Shown piece by piece: positions 43,863 through 54,890 of a stretch of 64,000 nucleotides of DNA (position 1 is its first letter; each line of letters begins with the position of its first letter). The DNA lies in contig CM039516.1 in NCBI GenBank assembly GCA_022432975.1, positions 32,335,737 to 32,399,736 of the forward strand, given 5' to 3'. This DNA is from Begonia masoniana (Eukaryota > Streptophyta > Magnoliopsida > Cucurbitales > Begoniaceae). Below the pieces are notes generated by a model. The model had not been told where the DNA came from and made no database searches. It saw only the letters and a list, made by a program, of their open reading frames with translations. A program made the position numbers and the translations under genes.

Positions 43863-46800
43863 TGTAACACCCGGTTTTACGGGTTTTCAAATTTTGCACG
43901 CAATGACATTTTTGTAAATAATTGAAATATATCCATTTTGCGAATCGAGAATTTTAATAGAATCAATATGAATTTTAGGAGAAATATGAGAATTTTAGAA
44001 ATTCAAATCGAAATGTAACGTTCTAGTTTCCATTTTTAACCCTATAGCGGTTTAATACGTAAAAAATGGTAAAGTAAATTTGTTTGACGAACGGAAAGTT
44101 TTATTAGAGCCCTAGGAATACATCAAAATTATTGGAGAAGAAAGAAAATTTTAGAGAAACCGAACCGATAGTCGAACAATGAGTTAAACGGAAGATTAAA
44201 CCAAAGGGCAAACTTGTCATTTGACAAGTCAAATACATTAAAATGCCAAAAACCGTCATTCCCTCGACACTTGAACAATTTTTTCTCCAGAGCTCCCTCT
44301 CCCTCTCTGGCGACGCTTCTCCTCCATGACGTTCTCCTTCAACGCCGGTTCTCTTCCGCTCCGATCAACAAGTTTCTTCATGTTTTCTCCTCCCATCACG
44401 ATTCTAGGTGAGATTCTAGCGTTTCCCGGTCTTAGTTCTCGATTTCTGGGTTGTTCTATGGTTAGGGTTTTGTCGGGTTTTGTCGAAAATAGTCGGGTTA
44501 TGTTAGGAATGGTTAGTTATCGCCTATTTGATGATTATTGAGCGTTGTTGGGCGAATTAACAGATGTGTTTAGGGTTTTCATTGAAAAATTTGGTATTGG
44601 AGCTTTGGAAAACTCCATTAATGGAGGTTTAGAATTTGTGAGCGTAAATTGCTCGATGAAATGCCCGAGAGAGGTTAATTAGAATTTTAGAAAATTTCCT
44701 TTAGTTAGAAGTTTTGTTAATTTACGAAATTTCATAGTTTAGGCTCGATTTTAACAATGAATGCTATGGATTGTTCAAGGTGACAAAGCTCAAAACGAGG
44801 AGCTCGGTGTGCAAAGGACGCGAGGTAAGTTCTCGTGACTTGTTTGGCCGATTTGGCCTACACCGTAAGATTATGTTGATTGAGAAAATTGGAGATGTTT
44901 GATGTGCAGGGTAATTAGGTTGGGTAGTTAGTAGTAGTTAAGTTGTTGAATGTTTAAGTTCGTTGTTTGTTATGCTTTGATTTCGTTTATAGTGTCGTTC
45001 ATGTTCATGTACCATAGTTTTTGAAAAAGCACGAAAAAGAATTTCCATGTATGTTTTCATGAAAAGGAAAGGATAATGAAAAGGTAAAATGTATGTAATG
45101 ATGGTCACATCGGGGATGGTGGTTCAAACATGGCTGTCCTACAAGTGAAGCATGTTTTCTCCCGGGTAGATGAAAGGGGCTATCCAATCGTCGGATGTGC
45201 CACTTTTATCTACCGAGAGTGAAGCTCCGGTGACATATATGAAATGAAATGAATAGCGAAAAGGTAGGAAGCATTGTTATACGAACTGCATATGCATAGC
45301 ATTCACTTGCATTCACATAGATTTATTGAGCCTTTAGCTCACAGTTTGTTTCTATGGTGTAGGTGACTTAGGTTTGAGCAAAACCTGAAGTAGTTTGAAA
45401 CCAAGCTTTTCCAGGAAGCCAGGTAAGTAGAGTACTTGTGTGCCTTCGGGCCCACATCACAAAACAGTAGGATTTATGTTTGTTTGTATGTTTTCTGTGT
45501 ATCATGCATCATGTTTATGAAAGAACACGAAAAAGAATTTACATGTAATGGCATGGTAAGACATAGGTAGTTGAATCAGACAAACTATTAAGGGAACTAA
45601 TCTGCCCCTTAATCGAGAAGAGGATGTTATGACTTTGGGAAAACTGATCCACTTCCCATCGAACAGAGGGATCAGATCAGCTATTAAGGGAACAAATCCG
45701 CCCTTAATCAAGTAAAGGATGTTATGACTTTGGGAAAACTGATTCACTTCCCATCGAACAGAAGGATCAGATCAGAGAACGAACACAAATGCAACTGAGA
45801 TGTGAAAGTAGAAACTGCATGATTAGGATTTATGAATTTAGTATTTCATTTCATATTTGCTCTACTTATTTAGCATTAGGCTAATAGATGAGTTTTGTGA
45901 TGTAGGTGCTGAGGTTACAACAGGTGATTTCTCTGAGTTTACAGAGGGATAGGTGGAGTTGATAGAGCACATCTATGCCACGATTTGGTACTCTGATGAG
46001 GCGGTTTGACTAATGTCTGTATGTGAAGTCTAAATGGATTTATGTTTGTCGAAGCGTGCCGAGAATTTTATGACATTTGTAGTTTTAATATTACTGTTAT
46101 GTTTTCTTTTTAGTTACTCGGATAATGATACATTGATGGTTTTTAACTAGGGTTCTTATTGGATTTCAAGTATTTCATGGTGTTCGGTTGTTTTGAATGA
46201 TTACAGTAAAATTTACAAGTTCTTTTAGCAGTCAGTGTTATTCTGTTGTAAATCGGTGGACGTTATTGTTCGGTGGATGTTGTCATTCGGAAGATGTAAT
46301 CTGTTTTTGCTTCTACCGCTGAGACTATTTTATTTCTACTTCTACCGCTGATACTGTTTAGCGGAAGATGCAGTCTGCTTCTGTTTCTACCGCTGAGACG
46401 GTTTAGCAGAAGATGTAGTCTGTTCTGTTTCTACCGCTGATACTGTTTGGCGGAAGATGCGTTCAAATTTAAGACATTTAAATATTTAAATATTTCATTC
46501 GGAAGATGTATTTTGTTTTTGCTTCTACCACTGAGACTATTTAGCGGAAGACGCATTCTGTTTCTACTTCTACCGCTGATACTGTTTAGCGGAAGATGCA
46601 GTCTGCTTCTGTTTCTACCGCTGAGCCGGTTTAGCGGAAGATGTAGTCTGTTCTGTTTCTACTGCTGATACTGTTTGGCGGAAGATGCGTTCAAATTTAA
46701 AACATTTAAATATTTAATACCTTTATGCCCTCTGTTCTTTTGGCCGATTGTTTCTATTATTTAATTGTTATATAAGTATTGTTTTAGTGATTTGTTTTAA

Positions 46801-46959
46801 CCCTGTTTTACACAAATAATTTTCCGCTGCAAGTTTTAATAATATTTTTTTTATGTCAAATTTTGACCGTTGAGCGAAGTTTTAAAATCTTCCCAGATTG
46901 TCTTAGTTCTGTTCAGCGTTATGAGTAGCGAACTGGGTTTTAATATTCGGGGCGTTACA
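43863..46959 (+). repeat. LTR of gypsy family D (3.1 kb), no TSD
   Basis: Starts TGTAACACCCGG and ends CGGGGCGTTACA. Shared blocks with element C LTRs include a GCCCACATCACAAAACAGTA block and a duplicated TTAAGGGAAC...CCGCCCTTAATC block; it also carries an array of CGGAAGATG/TCTACCGCTGA motifs at 46250-46690. No internal region follows, so it behaves as a solo LTR. The flanks (TAGCT and AAAAA) do not match, so one side has probably been rearranged. Confidence 0.8.
46250..46690 (+). promoter_or_regulatory. CGGAAGATG / TCTACCGCTGA array, LTR D
   Basis: Alternating TTCTACCGCTGA and TTTAGCGGAAGATG words form a ladder of short inverted repeats with two near-identical halves. It occupies the same 3' part of the LTR as the arrays in families A-C, but without the TGACGTCA core. 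Confidence 0.5.
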
Positions 46960-47830
46960 AAAAACGACCACCGTGGGCCTAGATTTTCTTCATTAACTCC
47001 TACTCCCAATGGAGAGACAAGAGAATAAGGTAAGAGTTAACCTAGCAACCCGAAGGCTAGGTTAACAATGGAGGGCCACTCCACTTGATCCAAAGATCAA
47101 GGAAAAACCAAAAGCAAACAAAGCTTTGAAGAGAAATATAAATTTTATAAATGAGCAAAAGTTGGAATACATTCACCAATGCCATGTATTTATAGAAAAT
47201 CCTAGGATGGATTAGGGTTTGGCATGGATTGGAGAAGTGAATTGTGGCCCTTTGATGCATTTTTGATCGGGTGGCTAGGAGTGAGGATCTGCGCGCGCGC
47301 CACTTTAACCAATCAAGCGCTGTCGCGCGCACCAGCTGGAGCCAGCCTGCGCGCCACATCATCGATCCAGGTGCTCGCTGCCCGCGCGCCATCAGTCGCC
47401 TACCCGCGCCTCCATTCCCTGCCCGTGCGCACGCCCAAAACCAGCTCCATTTAATCCGAGCCATTGATTAGCCATTGGTTGAGATTTTGCCAACTCATTG
47501 ATCCATGCCTCCACTAACTCATGTACCTGCAAAATCATACTTTTGGATGTGGGCTCTTCTTTGGGCCATGGTTTCCTTTGGGCTCCATTTGTTGTGGGCT
47601 TTTTCCTTGAATATTTGAGTTGAAATTCTTCAACCCATAATCCACCAACATACATCTAACCCTAACCACACAATCCAATGCATGCAATGCAATTATAAAA
47701 TCCATACAATAAAGGCGAATGTATGCCAAATAAGTTTGAAAAATAAAATTACACATTTAGAGGGCCGAGAAGAAAAATTCCCTTAGGCCACTTGGTGACT
47801 CCTTCCATGTGCTCCACGTGCATTCTTCCT
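46960..47830 (-). repeat. LTR-like segment related to 2880-3540
   Basis: On the minus strand a TATA box TCTATAAATAC (about 47190) is followed by a conserved leader with CTAGCCTTCGGGTTGCTAG and CCTAGGCCCACGGTGGTCG, as at 3375-3535. The part upstream is GC-rich with GCGCGCGC runs. Its inner end is cut by LTR D. Confidence 0.5.
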
Positions 47831-47929
47831 AAGTAATTGTGCCTACAAAAAGAGATCACGTAATAAGTAGAGAGTTTTGATAATGCAAGGGAATTTATTA
47901 AATTTCTTTTTGCATGCCACCCGAGGCAT

Positions 47930-48609
47930 GTCAGTTTTGTTTGTCGAAATGATGGACGTTTTATAACTCTTTTGGTTGATGATTTTGGAAGTTATTGTAT
48001 AGGGGTTTATAAAAATTAAACGTTATGCTGCTCGATTTTTAGTATAATAAACGACGTTGGTTTTCACATTTTTGCTGATGTTCGGAGTCGGTTTTTTGAG
48101 AAATTTACGTGTCAAGGAGTCAGGGATGTCGAAAAAGTTTGGGGTAAATTTTAGGTGATTTGGTGGTGGGTGGTTTGAAGAAAATGGAGAAAAAGAGAAA
48201 AAGGGTCGCTGGTGGCCGAAGTATGGCGCGTGCAGGGCGCGGGAGGCGTGCGCTGCAGGCGCACGCAACCCAGCTCCGATCGATCGGCAGATGGGGATCG
48301 CGCACCCGAGAGGGTGCCGATCGATCAGCGCCTAGCGCCGATCGATCGGCACCAGCGCGCGTGGCGCCCAAAGGGTGCCAACCCAATTTTTTTTTTTTTT
48401 TAAATTTGATGTTTTTCAAATATGTTTTAACCGATATTTTTCGACACGTTTGGCACGTATTTTACGCACGTTTTTCAACCCTTTTGAGGGTTCGAAAAAC
48501 CCAAAAATCGAGTCAAAATTTTATCAAAAATTATTTTAAGCGTCGTTTTAAACGTGGGAAGTGTGAGCCAAGTAGCGCACCGAGCCAGGGCGGGTTCGGG
48601 AGCATTACA
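47930..48609 (+). repeat. 3' part of a gypsy-type LTR with CGATCGATCG palindromes
   Basis: Ends GGTTCGGGAGCATTACA. Contains CGATCGATCGG palindromes at about 48276-48350 in a GC-rich block, then an A/T-rich tail. The 5' end was not located. Open frames here are low complexity and not genes. Confidence 0.4.
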
Positions 48610-49200
48610 CTTCAGCTCAACCACGTTCCAGCAAATACTAAGGACCGATGGTGGGATGCCAAGATATCCATGCAAGGACATGCACCTCAGATTTCGAAGC
48701 AAGAAGGCGCACGCGTGTGTGGCCGAGACTCCAGCCCAATCAACCGATACCTTTCTTCATGGCCGAAACCCTATCCATCCTTAGGAGATATTTAAGCAAA
48801 TTTTCCTGCATTGTAAAAACACTTTTTGATCAATAGAAAATTACTGTTTTTCCTTCAACTTCGAAGTGCTCTTCGACCTTCAAGGTGATTGCCTCAGTGT
48901 GTGATATCCGAGTGAAGTTTTGCCTCCATTGTCCTCCAAGTTTGTGGTTACTTGGTGTCTCTTAAAGACATCCTTTCTCTCCAATCTTTCAAAGGTTGAA
49001 AGTTAGAAGAAGATGGAAAACCAAGCCTATTCTTTCTTCATTGAAGGTCTCATTATCCAAAAGTGCCATAAGTTGCCTATCGAACCAGCCGTGAGTGTTC
49101 CTTACATATTTCATTCATCTCGATGATTTTATTCCTGAAATTTCAAGGGTGTATTCACCACTCACCAGGTAAGTTTCCCTAAATTTTCATAGCATTTGGA
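48610..49200 (+). repeat. LTR-like promoter/leader relic
   Basis: GGAGATATTTAAGC (TATA-like, about 48784) and, 40 bp on, TTTTTGATCAATAGAAAA followed by a CTTCGA-rich leader, as in retroelement R-U5 regions. No terminus or coding part. Confidence 0.3.
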
Positions 49201-50400
49201 TCTAATTTGATAAAGTTGTGCATACTATTTTGTGGTATTTTTCGGATTGAGCTAAGAGTACCAAGCTCTGTGTTTGCTTATGTGTTAACTTGGCTTTTGC
49301 AGGATCAAACCACACCACATACAGTAAGTTTGTGTTAAAATTTCAAAGCATTTGGATTTATTCTGGAATTTACGATATTCTCGGCCAATCCGAGTTTTAG
49401 GCCGAATCGATTTGTTACTTGTTTTTGTGTTGCATCTTATTCCATAAGTTGAAGCATATCATTGTGGTGTTGGTCGAAAGGCCAAAAGCATATAAACATC
49501 ACTTACCTCGAAGGCTTGTCACGATAATGGTCGCTTTTGACTATTAAACTTCGCTTTGAATCAACCTAGCTATAAAGATTTCCCCGTATTAATATAAGAT
49601 AAAAGGCATAATTGTGAAACTCTAATTGATCTCCTTTCACTCTTATGACCATTTAGGGATTCTTGCCTACTTAATTTTGATGTAAAATAAGCTTACCTTG
49701 GTAGAGCTTGATAGAGACTTGGAGGCGGCTCGCAGCTCTAGATCAAAATAATACGTTTTTGTCAGGCTTTCGTATAAATACGTGATTTCTCGCGTCATTG
49801 GTCGACACTTCATCAGATCCGGTCAACCGCTACTTGACATGGGATGTGTGAACGTCGTCTCCTTCTTTCAGACACTTTTTCTCTTGGTCCAGTCGACCGA
49901 GTGGTCGACACCTCAACCTTGTTTTTTTCGCTCACTGAAATTGTGCCTAGGTGTGAACCGGTTTGTTTAAAGTGTCGAGCAATCTAAAATATTCTCTTCA
50001 ATTTTGCCCTTAATTTTAGTTTTTTACTCCATTAATTTTACAATAGCTGTGCCTCCTTAAACCTTATGACAATAAACCATTATCCAAAACATTCCGTTGA
50101 TAAAGAAGAAACAGCACATAAAGTGAGTATACCTCTAAATATAATGCTATATTTAGCAATAAATAATCTATTAATTTGAGAAATGCAAAATTTAAATTTG
50201 ATTTCCACTAGTGGTAATCACCCAGTTTGCAACTATCAATTATTCAATATTTCACCATCGTAAACACAATCAACCACCATTAGACCACATTTTCGAGGTT
50301 AGGTTTGAGATAGTGGATAAGGCCGCTATATCTCTACTGCTTTCCGTCAAAAGACTTGTTGTTTTCGAGAAATTTGTTTATCCGATCAATCCGAAGATAC
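49201..50400. other. Intergenic DNA upstream of the FAD gene
   Basis: No repeat or frame I can support. It presumably includes the promoter of the gene at 50401; an AT-rich TATAATGCTATATTTAG stretch lies near 50138. Confidence 0.35.
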
Positions 50401-51744
50401 ATGGCCCTGTCCCTATCTTCTTTGAGTGTGCCCATTGAACCGCCAAGGCCCGCCAACAGAGTGGTGGTTTGCGGCGGCGGAGTTATCGGCGTGTGCACTG
50501 CTTACTTTTTAGCCAAAAATGGCGCAATTGTTACCCTAGTGGAGAAATCTTCCGTCGCATGTGCTGCTTCCGGGAAAGCTGGAGGATTTCTCGCCTTAGA
50601 CTGGTGTGACGATGGACCCCTGTCCTCCCTCGCCCGGGCTAGCTTCAATCTCCACCGTTCGCTCGCGGAAGAGCTCGATGGCCCTCGATCCTACGGCTAT
50701 AGGCCCCTCACCACCCTCAGCCTTACCGTAACTGAATCACCGAACGTTCAGGCCACATCCTGTTCCAGCTCCGGTGGATCAATTGTTCCTTCCTGGGTCG
50801 ACGGTCCGGTTCGAAAAGCTAAAACAATTGGGACCTGCGAAACGACGGCCCAAGTTCACCCACAGCTTTTCACTCGAACCCTAATTTGAAAAGCCGTCGA
50901 GAGCTATGGCTTGGAGGTTGTGATAGGTAAATTGGAGCGAGTCGAATCGGAGGGAGGGGTAGTGAGATCGGTGGTGCTTGAGGGAGGGCGGATTATTGAA
51001 GCAGAAGCAGTGGTTTTGGCGCTTGGACCATGGTCTGGTAAATTCGAGCTTCTATCCTCGTTGTTTGGAGTTTACGGTCTGAAAGCACATAGCATAGTTT
51101 TCCAGCCTAAGGAGGTTGCACCCATAACTCCTCATGCCCTCTTTCTCAATTATAATTTCGAAGGAGGAAAACCCATCGATCCTGAGGTGTATCCTCGACC
51201 CACTGGTACGTTCCATTCCAAAACTCTACAATTCTGCCTTCTCTAATTTTTAATCAGCATAAACTATTTTGACTCGGTGAGTCGATGACTAGTATAGCTA
51301 AAATGGAAAAATATCTGTTTTCTTCCAACTCCATTTGATAGAAAATTGGGAGCTTCCTGATTTGGATTGACAGGGGAGGTGTACTTATGCGGCGTGTCAA
51401 AGGTAGCAGAGGTGCCAGAGGATCCAGAAGAAATAGAGGCCGACCCAGAAGCCATAGAGGTGCTAAAGCGGGTGGCTAAGACTGTGTCGAGCTGGTTGGG
51501 GGAAGAAGAGGCGCAAGTGAAGGCAGAGCAAGCATGCTTCTTGCCTTGTACAGACGATGATGTCCCTGTCATAGGCGAGGTACCTGAGCTTGAGGGGTGT
51601 TATGTAGGCACTGGACATAGCTGTTGGGGCATTTTGAATGGCCCTGCAACGGGTGCTGCCCTGGCCGATCTCCTACTCCACGGCCGTTCCTCAATTGTTG
51701 ATCTTTCACCCTTTAACCCGAACAGATTCATTGCCAAAGCTTAA
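50401..51744 (+). pseudogene. FAD-dependent oxidoreductase (DAO family), one in-frame stop
   Basis: Predicted flavoenzyme of the glycine/D-amino-acid oxidase (DAO) superfamily; substrate unknown. ATG 50401 starts a short Ser-rich N-terminus, possibly an organelle presequence, then the FAD-binding VVVCGGGVIGVCTAYFLA (GxGxxG) and VEKSSVACAASGKAGGFLA. Exon 1 runs to 51205 and a 168-bp GT...AG intron (51206-51373) rejoins in phase (RPTG/EVYLCGV). Exon 2 ends at TAA 51744 with the DAO C-terminal GTGHSCWGILNGPATG and DLSPFNPNRF. A TGA at 50887-50889 (RTLI-stop-KAVESYG) interrupts an otherwise intact frame. It could be a true null allele, a recent pseudogene or a base error. About 391 codons with the stop ignored, near the usual length. 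Confidence 0.85.
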
Positions 51745-52139
51745 CTCGGCTACATTGCAGGCTAGTGTGAGAAATGTGATCTGGAGAAGGAAAACAAGAT
51801 CATTATGTTCTCTCTCTCTCTCAACAATAGCAGATTAATCTGAATAATCTAAAATTTATTTGAAAAAGTTGCTTCTGTTTTTAGATATTGTATATAATGA
51901 ACTTGGATCTAGACGAGTGTAAAAAAGTGTCTTTCTTAGAAAATGCTTTTGTAATTGCCGTTGATATGGCCTTAGGAAAGTCCTCAAATTTGTAATCAAA
52001 CATAGTTAATAAATTATTGGGTAATTTACATGGTAAACCTTCAAACAATCTCTGAATTAGTCAGGTTAATAAAATAATTCTTAAACTATTTAAAAATTTG
52101 ACAACAAATTTCAGTGGACCTCGATGTACCATTTCGCAG

Positions 52140-52745
52140 AAGAATTTCTAAAATATTAACATTATTTTCAAAAAATATAACAAACGATATCGAATTTCTT
52201 TGAAATTTTATATCATAGGAATAAATATTGAAAAATTTCGTAATTTTTAACATTTTCACGATTTATCATAATTGTTTACGTCTTTTTTATAAAATAATTA
52301 ATTAAAATTACGTATGTCATCCAAAAATCATGAAACTTTTACAATAGACTACTTATACTCCCAATTTGAGTTGACTTTTACAATAGATTCTACTTATACT
52401 CTCAATTTGAGTTGCAAAACAGTTAGCAAAAAAAGCTAACATGCATTTATAAAAAAATTATAAAACTTTTACAATAGACTATTCATTAACAAAAAATCGA
52501 GATAATTTTTAGATAAATGAATGTTAGCTTCTTTTTGCTAGCCATTTTTCAACTTCCATTGTGAGTATAAATAGAGTCCATTTAGAAAGTTTTATAAGTT
52601 TGGCTGACATCCATAATTTTAATAAATTATTTTATTAAAACAGATGTAAACAATTATGATAAATCGTAAGTGTTAAAAATTCACGAAGCTTTCCAGAATT
52701 TTTTTCCATGATATGGTGAATATGTGAGTAAAACTTTCAGAAAAA
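52140..52745. repeat. Foldback (inverted repeat) element
   Basis: Left arm about 52150-52460 and right arm about 52515-52740 match as reverse complements. Matching words include ACGATTTATCATAATTGTTTAC, seen as its complement at about 52645, and GTTAGCAAAAAAAGCTAAC against TTAGCTTCTTTTTGCTA. A short tandem duplication enlarges the left arm (52335-52410). The outer part of each arm resembles the ~173-bp unit at 23805-24515. No coding capacity. Confidence 0.8.
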
Positions 52746-52748
52746 TCT

Positions 52749-54890
52749 TGTAGCGACCCTAACACTGTACCATTATTTTCCCGTATTATTATTATTTTTT
52801 TTATATCCTTGTAAACTTCGAAATGTTTGAGCGGAATTTAAATCGTAGACTAAATTGTTAAAACCGTTCGACAACTATTTCTTTAAAACCACTTAAATAA
52901 AACTTAAAACAATTGAAATAAAACTTAAAACAATTGTTTAAAACAATTAAAACAGAGGAAAACAATCGACCAACACTGGAGGGGCAAAAGGGACAATTGT
53001 CTCAAAAACTATAGCGGCGATCGATTGCCCCATTACCAGGCGATCGATCGCCTGAACAAAATTTGGAGGGGCGATCGTTCACCCCTCACACTGGCGATCG
53101 ATCGCCCAATCTTTGGGCAATCGATCGCCAAGCTCTCTAGATTTTCTAGAGAGCGGCGATCATAGTTGCCGATCGATCACCTCCTTAGGCGATCGATCGG
53201 CAACCTCCCTGGAATCTGAAATTCCAAGGAGCTCGCCTCTCTCTTTTTCTTCCTTCTTCCTTCCTTCCTGCACATTTTCCTTACCACACATACACACTAG
53301 AACATTACAACATAAAACCATACTAAAACCTTTCATAATCACCCACTCGTAACTACCGACCCTCCCCTCGATCCACAATCAAAATGTAATAAAATCTCGT
53401 GAAAACGAACTGCGTGGTTCGGTTTAAAAACTAACAATTCCTCCTGTTTCAAAAGAAAATACCAAGCAGTTCCAGTAAACTTTAAAAACCAACATTTTCA
53501 CTTAGACTTTACAATTTGTCCTCAAACTAATTTAAATTGTAATTTTCTAAGCTAATTCATCAAAATGCATATCTGTACAATTTCTACCCGTATCTAGCCC
53601 AAAATATCTTTACGTCGTTCCCCCACGGGTCAAAATACGCGTCGACTGCCCAGCACGCTCCCACGGGCATCCTCCTTCAATATGTACGATCGTCTGGTAG
53701 AGAGACATCATCCACACCTTGCTCAAAATCACCTACACCATACAAACACTTATGAGAATAAATCTCAATAAATTCTACATAAGTGACAATGCATGAACAT
53801 GTATATGCAATTTTTATAAACTTTCGTGCATTCATTTCATTTATTAGTTCGTGTTAGTCGTCACATTTCATTCGTCTCAGTCGTCTCATGTCAGTCATCT
53901 TACTCGTCTCATTTCAGTCGTCATAGTCGTCTCATTTCAGTCGTCTATTTAGGTCATCACATTTCATTTTCTTTTGTGAAATCCATGCATAAATCTATTT
54001 TTCATGACATTTGTAACACGATGATGCATGACAATAAAGCGTAACATAAACATACAACGTGCGTACCATCAAAACAATACCAAACATAACCTACAAAACA
54101 ACTAACCCTAAACTACCCAACCGAAACATATAAACATAAATATCACCAAATAATCATCAACATCAAAACTCGACTTATGGTGTAAGCCAATCGGCCACAG
54201 TAAGTCATGAGAACTTACCTGTCGTTCGTAGAAAGCCGAGCTCCGTCCACGAGCTTTGTTCACCTAGGCCAATCCACAATAATCATTATTAAAATCGGTC
54301 CTAGGAGATCGAATTCTGAAGTCTAACGTAACTCTTAGCTAAAGGAAATTTTCCTAAAATTCTAATAAACCTCTCTCGGGCATTTCATCGAGCATCTTAC
54401 GCTCACAAACCTTAAACTCCATTAATGGATTTCTCCATTATCCATCAACCACAACATTAACTTAACAATCACCCAAACACCATTAATCCGTTCAATCTAC
54501 CTAAATAATAAAAAAAGTATCATCAATAGGAAATGATCTAACAATCCTATCGATTTCTAACGAAATCCGAAAATTTCTCTCAAAACCCTAAACCGAATAA
54601 CATCCTAAAAATGAGACAATACTTGCCTAATGCATAGAACTTACCTAGAGGGTTGATTTGTCGAAGAACGAAGAAGAAATAAACGCCGGAGGAAGAACAT
54701 CACTTGGCCGGAGGAGAAACGGCGAAGGGAGGAGAGAAAATCGCCAAGGGGAGAGGGGAATCACGTTCTGGAAAACTGAATGGAAGGGGGGGGGGGAGTT
54801 TTAGTTTTTATTTAAATTTCAATCTTGCAATTTACTTAAATGCCCTTCCCTTAATTCCTCGTTTATTTTATTATTTTGTTTAACGATTTG
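52749..54890 (-). repeat. LTR of gypsy family D, second copy, left piece
   Basis: On the minus strand it ends GGGTCGCTACA at 52749. It is interrupted at 54890 by element C and resumes at 63762. The resumed piece matches the first 300 bp of the LTR at 43863 (minus orientation). No primer site adjoins 52749, so it is either a solo LTR or the 3' LTR of an element lying to the right. It contains GCGATCGATCGC palindromes at 53014-53212. Confidence 0.75.
53014..53212. repeat. GCGATCGATCGC palindrome cluster in LTR D
   Basis: Six or so near-palindromic GCGATCGATCGC words, complete or diverged, within 200 bp. A similar cluster lies at 48276-48350 in another LTR relic. Confidence 0.8.

Noticed and set aside
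47224..47471. GC-rich frames of 60-135 codons
   Set aside because: Low-complexity GCGCGC sequence of an LTR relic; no domain or consistent codon pattern.
48160..48795. 211-codon frame
   Set aside because: Arg/Ala-rich translation of CGATCGATCG palindromes and an LTR end; crosses the LTR terminus at 48609.
53113..53378. Small frames around the palindrome cluster
   Set aside because: Lie inside an LTR with simple repeats; no evidence of coding.
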